From NCBI RefSeq assembly GCF_009495745.1, contig NZ_WIDQ01000002.1, positions 434,001 through 498,000 of the forward strand: 64,000 bases of DNA, given 5' to 3'. Of this stretch, positions 27,558 through 35,701 are shown one piece after another (position 1 is the stretch's first letter; each line of letters opens with the position of its first letter). Source of the stretch: Niveispirillum sp. SYP-B3756 (lineage in GTDB: Bacteria; Pseudomonadota; Alphaproteobacteria; Azospirillales; Azospirillaceae). The position numbers and the translations under genes are program-made. Under the pieces are notes generated by a model. It did no database searches. It had not been told where the DNA came from and was given only the letters and a program-made list of their open reading frames with translations.

Positions 27558-29333
27558 CTGAAACCCCATTGGCGTCGTGCCCTGTTCTGGTTGATCCCCG
27601 CCTTGATCGCGGTGCTGGCTGCCGGCGGGGCGGGGCTGTTGGCGGAGCGGCTGGCCATTGCCCAGTTGCTGGAACAGGCGGGCCCCCGCCGCGACATCTA
27701 TGTGGAAGGTTTGCGCAGCGAGCTGGGGCGGTATGAGACCCTGCCGTCGGTCATGACCTATTCCACCACCCTGCGCCAGATGCTGTCCGCCCCCGGTAAT
27801 GAACCGTTGAGCCAGCGGGCCAGCACCTATCTGGAACAGGTGGCCACCGTGTCGGGCGCCGCTGCCATCTATGCCATCGACACAGAGGGCACGACGCGCG
27901 CCGCCAGCAATTGGCAGGGGCCGGCCAGCTTTGTCGGCATGAATTTCTCCTATCGTCCCTATTTCCGCGATGCCATGGCCAAGGGCTATGGCCGCTTCTA
28001 TGGCATCGGCACCACCAGCGGGGAGGCGGGATATTACTTTGCCCGCTCCATCCCCGGTCCCGAGGGGGTGCTGGGCGTGGTGGTGGTGAAGGTGACCCTG
28101 ACCGGCATGGAACGCACCTGGGGCCAGGCCGCCGACCGGGTGCTGGTGAAGGATGGGCATGGCGTGACCATCCTGTCATCCGTGCCGGGCTGGACCTTCC
28201 GCACCCTGGAACCGCTGTCCGACGGTTTGCGCGAGCGTTTGGCGGCCACCCGCCAATATGACCGGGTGGAACTGCGCGTGCTGGCGGTGAAACAACTGGC
28301 CGATCTGGGGGGCGGGGCCTCTGTCCTGCGTATCGGCGGGCCGGGCACACCGCCCTTGCTGGCCATGGCCCGCAATGTGCCGGGCACGGATTGGCAATTG
28401 CTGTTATTGACCGATATGGCGCCGGTGGCCAATGCCCAGCGCATCGCCTGGGCGGCGGGGGCGGCGTTTGTGTTGCTGCTGACCCTGGCGGCCATGCTTG
28501 TACGCCAGCGCCGCCGCACGCGCGCGGCCGAACGCGCCACCCGTGCCGCCCTGGAACGTTCCGCCCAGGCGTTGGAACGGGAGGTGGCGGCCCGCACAGC
28601 CGAACTGGTGGCCGCCAATGATGATCTGCGCCGTGCCCAGGATGGGTTGGTGCAGGCGGCCAAGCTGGCGGCACTGGGCCAGTTGGCCGCCGGCATCACG
28701 CATGAGCTGAACCAGCCGCTGGCGGCCTTGCGCACCCTGTCGGACAATGCCGCCGCCTTCCTGGCGCGCGGCAAGGCCGACCGGGTGACGGAGAATCTGA
28801 CCATGATCGGCCAGTTGACCGAGCGGATGGCCCGCATCACCGGCCAGTTGCGCGGCTTTGCCCGCAAGTCGGAAAACCGGCCGGAACCGGTGCGGCTGGC
28901 CGTGGCTGCTGGCAACAGTCTGGCCCTGCTGGCGGAAAAAAGCCGGCGGCTGGATGCGAATGTTGAAACCGCCATCGACCCCGACCTGTGGGTGCGGTTT
29001 GACCCCATCCGGCTGGAACAGGTGCTGGTCAACCTGCTGGGCAATGCCCTGGACGCGGTGGCCGGCGGCCCGGTACGACAGGTGCGGCTGGAGGCGGTGC
29101 GCGACGGTGGCCGCGCCCTGGTGCGGGTGCTGGATAGCGGGTCCGGCATTGCGCCGGAAAGCCTGCCGCACCTGTTCGAGCCCTTCTTCACCACCAAGCC
29201 GCCGGGCCAGGGGCTTGGATTGGGGCTGGTGATTTCCGCCGGGATGGTGCAGGACCATGGGGGAAGCATCCATGCCGCCAACCGCCCGGAAGGAGGGGCA
29301 ATGTTCACCATCGACCTGCCCGCCCATGGCTGA
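27558..29333 (+). CDS. dctB: DctB, C4-dicarboxylate sensor histidine kinase
   Basis: About 591 residues when started at CTG 27558. A membrane anchor (FWLIPALIAVLAAGGAG) is followed by a periplasmic double-PAS-like sensor (YAIDTEGTTRAASNW, FSYRPYFRDAMAKGYGRFYG, YYFARSIPG are the usual DctB signatures), a second helix (about 290-310), a coiled coil, the His box AAGITHELNQPLAALRTL, N-box LLGNALDAV and G-boxes SGSGIAPE and GLGLGLVISAG. No ATG or GTG exists in frame after the upstream stop at 27459; CTG 27558 has GAGG six bases before it, while TTG 27591 has no ribosome site and would shorten the basic N-terminus. It overlaps dctD by 8 bp. Confidence 0.92.
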   Translation: MKPHWRRALFWLIPALIAVLAAGGAGLLAERLAIAQLLEQAGPRRDIYVEGLRSELGRYETLPSVMTYSTTLRQMLSAPGNEPLSQRASTYLEQVATVSGAAAIYAIDTEGTTRAASNWQGPASFVGMNFSYRPYFRDAMAKGYGRFYGIGTTSGEAGYYFARSIPGPEGVLGVVVVKVTLTGMERTWGQAADRVLVKDGHGVTILSSVPGWTFRTLEPLSDGLRERLAATRQYDRVELRVLAVKQLADLGGGASVLRIGGPGTPPLLAMARNVPGTDWQLLLLTDMAPVANAQRIAWAAGAAFVLLLTLAAMLVRQRRRTRAAERATRAALERSAQALEREVAARTAELVAANDDLRRAQDGLVQAAKLAALGQLAAGITHELNQPLAALRTLSDNAAAFLARGKADRVTENLTMIGQLTERMARITGQLRGFARKSENRPEPVRLAVAAGNSLALLAEKSRRLDANVETAIDPDLWVRFDPIRLEQVLVNLLGNALDAVAGGPVRQVRLEAVRDGGRALVRVLDSGSGIAPESLPHLFEPFFTTKPPGQGLGLGLVISAGMVQDHGGSIHAANRPEGGAMFTIDLPAHG

Positions 29334-30702
29334 GAGACCCCCGCGCATCCTGCTGGTGGAGGATGAGGACGCCGTGCGCCTGGGCATTGAACAGGCGCTG
29401 GAACTGGCGGACCTGCCGGTCACCGCCTTTGCCGCCGCAGAGCCGGCGCTGGCGGCGCTGAAGGCCGGGCCGGCGGATCTGCTGATCACCGATGTGCGCC
29501 TGCCCGGCATGGACGGGATGGACCTGCTGCGCGCCGCCCAGGGGCTGGACCCTGACCTGCCCGTGGTGCTGATGACCGGGCATGGCGATATCAGCATGGC
29601 CGTGGGGGCCATGCGCGACGGGGCCTATGATTTCATTGAAAAGCCCTTTGCCTCTGAACGGCTGACCGCCACCGTTCACCGCGCCCTGGAACGAAGCCGC
29701 CTGTCGGCGGAGGTGCGGCGGCTGCGTGCAGCATTGGATGGTGACCATGGCATTGACAGCCTGATCCTGGGCCGGTCGCCTTCCATGCAGGCGCTGAAGC
29801 GCACCATTTTGCAGGTGGCCGATACCGGGGCCGATGTGCTGGTGCTGGGGGAGACGGGCAGCGGCAAGGAAATGGTGGCCCGCGCCCTGCACCAGTTTTC
29901 CAGCCGCGCCAACCGGCCCTTTGTGGCGCTGAATTGCGGCGCCATCCCGGAAAGCATGTTTGAAAGTGAGCTGTTCGGACACGAGGCCGGGGCCTTCACC
30001 GGGGCCGGCAAGCTACGCATCGGCAAGCTGGAATATGCCGATGGCGGCACTGTCTTCCTGGATGAGATCGAGAGTATGCCCCTGGCCCTGCAGGTGAAGC
30101 TGCTGCGGGTATTGCAGGATCGCAAGGTGGAGCGGCTGGGGGCCAACAAGGCGATCCCGCTGGATTTGCGCTTTGTCGCCGCCACCAAGGCCGATCTGGG
30201 GGAATTGTCGCGCGCCGGCAAGTTCCGGGAGGATTTATATTACCGCCTGAACGTGGTGCCCCTGACCATCCCGCCCTTGCGCGACCGGCCGGAGGATATC
30301 GGTCTGCTGCTGGACCATTTCATGGGCCAGACGGCGGGCCGCCTGGGCCGCGTGCCGCCCTTCGTGTCGGAGGCGGAACGACAGGCCCTGTTCGCCCATG
30401 GCTGGCCGGGCAATGTGCGCGAACTGGGCAATCTGGCCGAACGCGCGGTGATCGGCCTGCCCCTGCTGCCCGCTGGGCTGGGTGGTGGGGCAGGGGCACC
30501 CCCGGCCACGGCCCCCGCTGGCACCCCCGGTTCAGCCAGTCTGGCCGATCTGGTGGACGGCTTCGAACGCCGCCTGATCGCGGACTCCATGCGCCGCCAC
30601 AAAGGCGATGTGGCGGCGGTGAGTGCGGAACTGCAGGTGCCGCGGAAGACGCTGTACGATAAGCTGAAACGGTTCGGGTTGGAGATTGAGACGTTTCGGT
30701 GA
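29326..30702 (+). CDS. dctD: DctD, sigma-54-dependent response regulator for C4-dicarboxylate transport
   Basis: 458 residues. The receiver domain has the acidic pocket VEDED and acceptor Asp56 (LLITDVRLPGMDG). The AAA+ domain has Walker A GETGSGKEMVARAL, the sigma-54-contact motif GAFTGA, and Walker B GGTVFLDEIES. A Fis-type helix-turn-helix closes the protein (GDVAAVSAELQVPRKTLYDK). It activates dctA from upstream sites when phosphorylated by DctB. It starts within the end of dctB, so the two are translationally coupled. It ends just before the MITE-like element. Confidence 0.96.
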   Translation: MAERPPRILLVEDEDAVRLGIEQALELADLPVTAFAAAEPALAALKAGPADLLITDVRLPGMDGMDLLRAAQGLDPDLPVVLMTGHGDISMAVGAMRDGAYDFIEKPFASERLTATVHRALERSRLSAEVRRLRAALDGDHGIDSLILGRSPSMQALKRTILQVADTGADVLVLGETGSGKEMVARALHQFSSRANRPFVALNCGAIPESMFESELFGHEAGAFTGAGKLRIGKLEYADGGTVFLDEIESMPLALQVKLLRVLQDRKVERLGANKAIPLDLRFVAATKADLGELSRAGKFREDLYYRLNVVPLTIPPLRDRPEDIGLLLDHFMGQTAGRLGRVPPFVSEAERQALFAHGWPGNVRELGNLAERAVIGLPLLPAGLGGGAGAPPATAPAGTPGSASLADLVDGFERRLIADSMRRHKGDVAAVSAELQVPRKTLYDKLKRFGLEIETFR

Positions 30703-30713
30703 GGGGAAATTTA

Positions 30714-30910
30714 AGAGTCCGTCTGAAAAGTTTTCGTTCTTTCTCAACATGTTAATGTTTTAATCCCGTCACCCCGGCGAAGGCCGGGGTCCAGTTTCGT
30801 AGAGCAAAGCGCCTATTATTCTGGACCCCGGCCTTCGCCGGGGTGACGGTAGCGTTTGAAGATAAGTCGTGTAAGACGTTGAAATAACGTGAAACTTTCC
30901 GGACAGACAC
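30714..30910. mobile_element. MITE-like non-coding element with terminal and internal inverted repeats
   Basis: The ends are imperfect inverted repeats: the left end reads AGAGTCCGTCTGAAAAG and the complement of the right end GTGTCTGTCCGGAAAG. They are bordered by TA on both sides (30712-30713 and 30911-30912), which fits a TA target duplication. Inside is a perfect 29-bp inverted repeat (30766-30794 and 30821-30849) of the GGCGAAGGCCGGGGTCCAG type. No coding capacity. The TA duplication suggests mobilisation by an IS630- or IS5-type transposase, not present here. Confidence 0.6.
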
Positions 30911-30943
30911 TAAGAATAATGCTATTTCAGGTATTTTAAATAA

Positions 30944-31408
30944 CTAAAAACAGTATATTTTATATTTCTTCTTCATTAGTCTGCACGCATATTTCTTTTC
31001 CCCCCATTTGCAAGCAAAAGCATCTGAGATTTCAAACCAAGTTCCATCGTTTCCGGTGCCGTGATTTTGCCCCATACAAGAGCACTGACACTCGTGGCCT
31101 TCTGCATGTAAGCACGCCGAAGCGCATTTTTCTTTTTCTCTATATGGTTGTATTATATACAACTGACCATAGTCCTCTAGGGATCTCTCGACAAAATCAT
31201 TAAACCAAGATTTTGGTATCTCCCAGTAATTTTCCGATCTTATCCATATCGGAGACGATTTTCGTCCGTTTTTCAGCCATTTGTAATTTAATTCGCTATG
31301 CGGGATGCGAACCCTTAACAGTTCCCATGGTCCAGTTCTTCTTAGGGCAACTGGTATCTTTCCTTGATTCCATATTTTTCGTAATTTATCATATTCCATT
31401 CGATGCAT
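30944..31408 (-). CDS. Cysteine-rich orphan protein in AT-rich island
   Basis: A 154-residue protein (151 if started at ATG 31399). The N-terminal part is basic and aromatic (RRTGPWELLRVRIPHSE, YWEIPKSWFNDF). Residues 95-116 hold a compact cluster C-x3-C-x7-C-x-C-x-C-x4-H (CASACLHAEGHECQCSCMG, then QNHG), which looks like a metal-binding module. Two further cysteines lie near the C-terminus. I do not recognise a named family. The DNA is far more AT-rich than the flanks and sits next to a MITE-like element and a decayed toxin-antitoxin locus, suggesting horizontal acquisition. The AAAAGG before ATG 31408 is a plausible ribosome site for ATG 31399. Confidence 0.6.
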   Translation of the reverse strand: MHRMEYDKLRKIWNQGKIPVALRRTGPWELLRVRIPHSELNYKWLKNGRKSSPIWIRSENYWEIPKSWFNDFVERSLEDYGQLYIIQPYREKEKCASACLHAEGHECQCSCMGQNHGTGNDGTWFEISDAFACKWGEKKYACRLMKKKYKIYCF

Positions 31409-31738
31409 CCTTTTATTTTTTTTGGCCTCTTGCTGCGCTGTTTTTTTTAATTTCTATTTTTATATGAAAAATATTTATATCTGATTCTATAATGAATGAA
31501 CCAGATTTATTACAGCATCTTTGACTAACGCGGATTATAGCCCTTTGATCGTTGCGTTCATAAAAAAGTGAAAAATATATTTCCGTCCCTTTCCATTCAA
31601 GGGTATATACTGAAAATCTATAAATACGAAACTATGATATCCTGGATATAAATTTATTTAAAGCAGCAATTGCGCCCTATCTGATGGTTGTTTTTCTCTC
31701 GACCTGCCTCGTTTTTAGGTCACCGCCTTCTGGGTTTC
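31409..31738. other. AT-rich gene-free stretch
   Basis: About 330 bp of AT-rich sequence with no supported gene on either strand. It presumably carries the promoter of the leftward cysteine-rich gene; candidates are too many in such AT-rich DNA to choose one. Confidence 0.4.
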
Positions 31739-32035
31739 CTAAACCAAAGTCTCCTCCGCAATCCTCGGATTACGATCCAGCAACGCCAGCAACGCTAGCA
31801 AAACCCGTGCCGCGCCTTCTGGGGAACGACGACCCTTCTCTCAATCCCGCCGTGTTGCAGACGAAACTCCGATGCGGTCGGGGGCAGTATCCTGAGACAG
31901 TCCTTTTTGGCGACGCACGGCGGCGACATCCACCGTTTCGGGGACATGCACCACCAGCTCCGGCACATCCTCCCCCTTGGCATGGGCAAGGGCTTCCTGA
32001 AGCCCTTGGAGAATACGGTCAGCGCTGCTGCTCAT
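31739..32035 (-). pseudogene. HTH antitoxin (HigA/XRE-like) with in-frame stop
   Basis: The frame from ATG 32035 reads MSSSADRILQGLQEALAHAK, then VPETVDVAAVRRQKGLSQ and RIGVSSATRRD, then a TGA (31841-31843), then EKGRRSPEGAARVLLALLALLDRNPR to a TAG at 31739. XRE antitoxins of this type read ...LRNWEQGRRSPEGAARVLLALLDRNP, so the TGA replaces the tryptophan codon (TGG to TGA) and the LAL triplet is duplicated. The gene is therefore broken. The toxin remnant overlaps its start. Confidence 0.75.
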
Positions 32036-32157
32036 TTTCTGTTCCTCCCGCGCCAAAGTCCGGCAATCAGCGTTGTCAGCACCTTGAACCTGGCGATTTC
32101 AGCGTATGCGGTGAAAGAAAATATACGCCCAATCAGCGGGTAGCGACAGCCTAGCCG
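32032..32157 (-). pseudogene. Remnant of the partner toxin gene
   Basis: A 41-codon C-terminal fragment ends ARFKVLTTLIAGLWRGRNRK and its stop overlaps the antitoxin start (AAAATGA), as in higBA-type operons. An in-frame TAA at 32158 and loss of similarity upstream show that the rest of the toxin is gone. The assignment rests on position and the short tail only. Confidence 0.45.
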
Positions 32158-32171
32158 TTACCGGCCACCCC

Positions 32172-33230
32172 TCACCCCAAAACCTCCCCCAACGCCGCCA
32201 CCAGCCGCGCGCACTCGGCTTCCGTCCCCACGGTGATCCGCAGGAAGTCCCCGATCCGCTCCTTCTGGAAGTGCCGGATCAGGATGGCTTTTTCCCGCAG
32301 CGCGGCGGCCAGTTCCTTGCCGGCGCGGTCCGGGTGGCGGGCGAACAGGAAGTTGGCGGCGGAGGGCAGCACCTCGAACCCCAGCCCCTGCAGCGCGACC
32401 GTCAGCGTCTCCCGACTGGCGATGATGCGTTGGCGGTGGGTTTCGAACCAGTCCTGGTCGGTCCAGGCGGCCACGGCGCCGGCCAGGGCCAGCCGGTCCA
32501 GCGGGTAGGAATTGAAACTGTCCTTCACCCGTTCCATCGCCTCGATCAGCGGGCGCTGGCCCACGGCAAAGCCGACGCGCAGCCCCGCCAGGCTGCGCGA
32601 CTTGGAAAAGGTGTGCACCACCAGCAGGTTGGGATAGGTCTTGACCAGCGGGATGGCGCTCTCCGCGCCGAAATCCACATAGGCCTCGTCAATCACCACC
32701 ACCTGATCGGGATGGTCGCGCAGCAGCGTTTCAATCTCCGACAGCGGCAGGGCAATGCCGGTGGGGGCGTTGGGGTTGGGCAGGATGATGGCGCCACAGG
32801 GCAGCTTGTAATCCGCCACCTGCACCCGCATCGCCGCATCCAGCGGGATGGTGCGGAAATCAATGCCGTAGAGCCGGCAATAGGTGGGGTAGAAACTATA
32901 GCTGATATCCGGGAACAGCAGCGGCTGATCATGGTTCAGCAGCGCCTGGAAACAGTGGGCCAGCACCTCGTCCGACCCGTTGCCGACAAACACCTCATCC
33001 ACCGACAGGCCGTGGCTGTCGGCAATCACCTGGCGCAGGGCCAGCCCCGTCGGGTCCGGGTACAGGCGCAGCGTGTCATCCACCGCCGCCTTGATGGCCG
33101 CCAGCGTGCGCGGGGAGGGGCCATAGGGGTTCTCATTGGTGTTCAGCTTGATCAGACCATGAATCCGGGGCTGTTCACCGGCCACATAGGGGGTCAGGCT
33201 GTGAACAATGGGGCTCCAGAAACGGCTCAT
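32172..33230 (-). CDS. hisC: Histidinol-phosphate aminotransferase
   Basis: A 352-residue PLP enzyme of the class I/II fold that makes histidinol phosphate from imidazole-acetol phosphate; HisC proteins also often act on aromatic amino acids. Signatures are [55 protein letters not shown], the PLP lysine in [18 protein letters not shown] and the C-terminal arginine in [15 protein letters not shown] 33230 is preferred over an in-frame TTG at 33236. It stands alone, away from other his genes, divergent from the Fur-box receptor gene. Confidence 0.94.
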   Translation of the reverse strand: MSRFWSPIVHSLTPYVAGEQPRIHGLIKLNTNENPYGPSPRTLAAIKAAVDDTLRLYPDPTGLALRQVIADSHGLSVDEVFVGNGSDEVLAHCFQALLNHDQPLLFPDISYSFYPTYCRLYGIDFRTIPLDAAMRVQVADYKLPCGAIILPNPNAPTGIALPLSEIETLLRDHPDQVVVIDEAYVDFGAESAIPLVKTYPNLLVVHTFSKSRSLAGLRVGFAVGQRPLIEAMERVKDSFNSYPLDRLALAGAVAAWTDQDWFETHRQRIIASRETLTVALQGLGFEVLPSAANFLFARHPDRAGKELAAALREKAILIRHFQKERIGDFLRITVGTEAECARLVAALGEVLG

Positions 33231-33377
33231 TCCCAATCACCAATCGTCGTAGGCGGCCCTGGCCGCACCGGAAAGCAGGGCTGAGTACCATAGGGATTTT
33301 GCTGGCCGATTGCACGCCCCTCCCAGGGGAAGGCTGCTGCCCATCCGCCGCACGGCTGCTATCCGCCGCGATAGTTT

Positions 33378-33400
33378 GATAATGATAACGACTCTTATTA
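33378..33400 (+). promoter_or_regulatory. Fur box upstream of the siderophore-type receptor
   Basis: GATAATGATAACGACTCTTA followed by TTA matches the Fur consensus (GATAATGATAATCATTATC) closely, 50-70 bp before the receptor start. It predicts iron repression of the receptor. Confidence 0.8.
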
Positions 33401-33448
33401 TTTGTGTGCGCGAATTATGTATGTCGATAATAGGGGTTGGGGGTACCG

Positions 33449-35563
33449 ATGAATGTGAAGGGGGTTTTGCGGGCGGGTGCCGCCCTGTGGCTGCTGGGTG
33501 CACTGACGGCACCCGCATCGGCGCAGCAGGAACAGGCGGCGGAGCAAGTGGCCCAGCGGGCGACGGCGGAGGATATTGTCGTCATCGGCACCCTTGAACG
33601 GCTGAAACAGCCGGTCAGCAGCGGGGCGCTGGGGGAAAAGAGCATTCTGGACACGCCCTATTCCGTTACCCTGGTGGACAAGGACGAAATTGCGCGGCGT
33701 CAGGCCACCAGCATCGGCCAGATCTTCATCAATGATCCCGGCGTCTTCTCCTATGCCAGCCCCGGCACCACCAATTGGTGGGGCACCCAGATCCGGGGGC
33801 TGGGTGTGCGCAATTACTATATCGATGATGTGCCGCTGTTGCTCTATTGGGGTGGCGACTTCCCGCTGGAATCGGTGGAAACGGTGCAGGCGCTGAAGGG
33901 GCTGACCGGCTTCATGTATGGTTTCGGCGCGCCGGGCGGGGCCATCCTCTATCAGACCAAGCGCCCCACGGCGCAGCCGCTGCTGACCACCGAACTGGGC
34001 TATCGCAATCCCGGCGTTCGTTATGGTCATATTGATGCCGGTGGCCCGGTGGGGGATGGACGGCTGGGTTATCGCCTCAATCTGGCCGGGGAACAGGGGA
34101 CGGCCTATAGCAAGGCCGGCGTCAATCGCTGGGTTGGGTCGCTGGCGCTGGATTATGCCATCACGCCCGATCTGCGCTGGCACGCCACCGCCACGCATGA
34201 GGCCAGCAAGCTGAAACATGAGCCCTTCCATTTTTATTGGACCGGGTATCAGGGCACGGTTCTGCCGGAACCGACCTATGATTATGACAATCTGAACGTT
34301 GATAATTCCTATTACCGCACCCGCACCACCAGCGTTGCCACCGGGCTGGATTGGGATCTGGCGGATGATTGGACCGCCAAGCTGAATTACGGCTATACGC
34401 GCAAAAAGCATCAGTCGAACAAGATGTTCGCCTATATGCTGAACCGTGCCGGCGATTATCAGGGCTATGCCTATAATTTCGCCGAGACCGATCAGGCGCA
34501 TTTCGGTCAGGGGATGGTGCAGGGCAAGCTGGAAACCGGGCCGATCCGTCATGAACTGGTGGCGGGCGTGGCACTGCACCGGACCCTTTCCGATTTCGGC
34601 TCGCTCACCTCCTACTGGAACAATGATTTCAACGGCAATATCTACCAGCCGCAGCCCTTCCTGGTGACCCGCGATCTTGATTTCAGCACGGCGGGCGGCG
34701 CCTCGGATGAACGGCAGACGGCTTTGTTTGTCTCCGACACGCTGCATATCGGCCCGCAATGGCAGGCCATCATCGGTGCCCGCCACACAAAGTACAAGCT
34801 GATGGATCTGGATGGCGACCCCACGGTGGATAGCGGCTATCGCACCACCGCCACCACCCCCACCTTCGCGCTGATCCACAAGCCGGCGGAATATATCTCG
34901 CTCTACGGTTCTTATGTGGAATCCATGGAGGGGGGCACGCGTGTGGGCGGTGAATATGCCAATGCCGGGGAAATTCTCAATGCCACCATCTCCAAGCAAT
35001 ATGAGGGTGGGGCGAAGTACGACCATGCGGGCTTGAGCCTGACGGCCGCCGCCTTCCGGGTTGAACGGGCCAACCAGATCATCAATGAGAGGGAGGGGCG
35101 CCGCTACCTGTCCCAGGATGGTTTGAATATTTACAAGGGGGTGGAGTTCACCGGCGCCTACCGGGTGAATGATGGTCTGCGCCTGGGCCTGGGCACCCTG
35201 TATCTTGATCCCAGCATCGACAAAGTATCCACCGGTAATGCGGCGCTGCGCGGCCACATCCCGGCAGAGGCGTCACGCTGGCAATGGCTGGCCAATGCTG
35301 AATATCAGGTACCGTGGGTGGAGGGGCTGCGCCTGCATGGCAATATCCGCTATTTCGGCCGGGGGCCGGTGGCGGATGATAACCAGCTCTATATGCCCAG
35401 CCGGGTGGTGGCCAATGCCGGCTTCCAGTACAGCACCAGCATTGCCGGCCGCCGGGCCGACATCACGGGCAATATCAACAACCTGTTCAATCGAAAATAT
35501 TGGAGCTACAGCAGCGTTGGTGAGGCGCGCAACGCCTCTCTCAGCATAAAATTCTACTGGTGA
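33449..35563 (+). CDS. TonB-dependent siderophore receptor
   Basis: A 704-residue outer-membrane gated channel. The signal peptide ends near APASAQ. The TonB box region (EDIVVIGTLERL) precedes the plug domain (DTPYSVTLVDKDEIARRQ, GTQIRGLGVRNYYIDDVPLL, VQALKGLTGFMYGFGAPGG). The 22-strand barrel ends in phenylalanine/tryptophan-type residues (LSIKFYW), the outer-membrane insertion signal. ATG 33449 has a GGGGG sequence before it. The Fur box indicates an iron-siderophore substrate; which siderophore cannot be told. No biosynthesis genes are nearby. Confidence 0.92.
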   Translation: MNVKGVLRAGAALWLLGALTAPASAQQEQAAEQVAQRATAEDIVVIGTLERLKQPVSSGALGEKSILDTPYSVTLVDKDEIARRQATSIGQIFINDPGVFSYASPGTTNWWGTQIRGLGVRNYYIDDVPLLLYWGGDFPLESVETVQALKGLTGFMYGFGAPGGAILYQTKRPTAQPLLTTELGYRNPGVRYGHIDAGGPVGDGRLGYRLNLAGEQGTAYSKAGVNRWVGSLALDYAITPDLRWHATATHEASKLKHEPFHFYWTGYQGTVLPEPTYDYDNLNVDNSYYRTRTTSVATGLDWDLADDWTAKLNYGYTRKKHQSNKMFAYMLNRAGDYQGYAYNFAETDQAHFGQGMVQGKLETGPIRHELVAGVALHRTLSDFGSLTSYWNNDFNGNIYQPQPFLVTRDLDFSTAGGASDERQTALFVSDTLHIGPQWQAIIGARHTKYKLMDLDGDPTVDSGYRTTATTPTFALIHKPAEYISLYGSYVESMEGGTRVGGEYANAGEILNATISKQYEGGAKYDHAGLSLTAAAFRVERANQIINEREGRRYLSQDGLNIYKGVEFTGAYRVNDGLRLGLGTLYLDPSIDKVSTGNAALRGHIPAEASRWQWLANAEYQVPWVEGLRLHGNIRYFGRGPVADDNQLYMPSRVVANAGFQYSTSIAGRRADITGNINNLFNRKYWSYSSVGEARNASLSIKFYW

Positions 35564-35569
35564 CAATGG

Positions 35570-35595
35570 TGGGGCAGCGGGTGATCGCTGCCCCA
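35570..35595 (+). terminator. Hairpin after the siderophore receptor gene
   Basis: TGGGGCAGCG pairs with CGCTGCCCCA around a GGTGAT loop seven bases after the stop. A T-rich stretch follows only after about 12 bp. Confidence 0.55.
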
Positions 35596-35701
35596 TGGTG
35601 CCCTGACGTTTTGATTGTAAAACATTTTTGATTTTTCGCCGAAAACTTGCGCACTGCGCATATGCCCTGATAAACCTATGCGATAGGATATCGGAGGTAT
35701 C

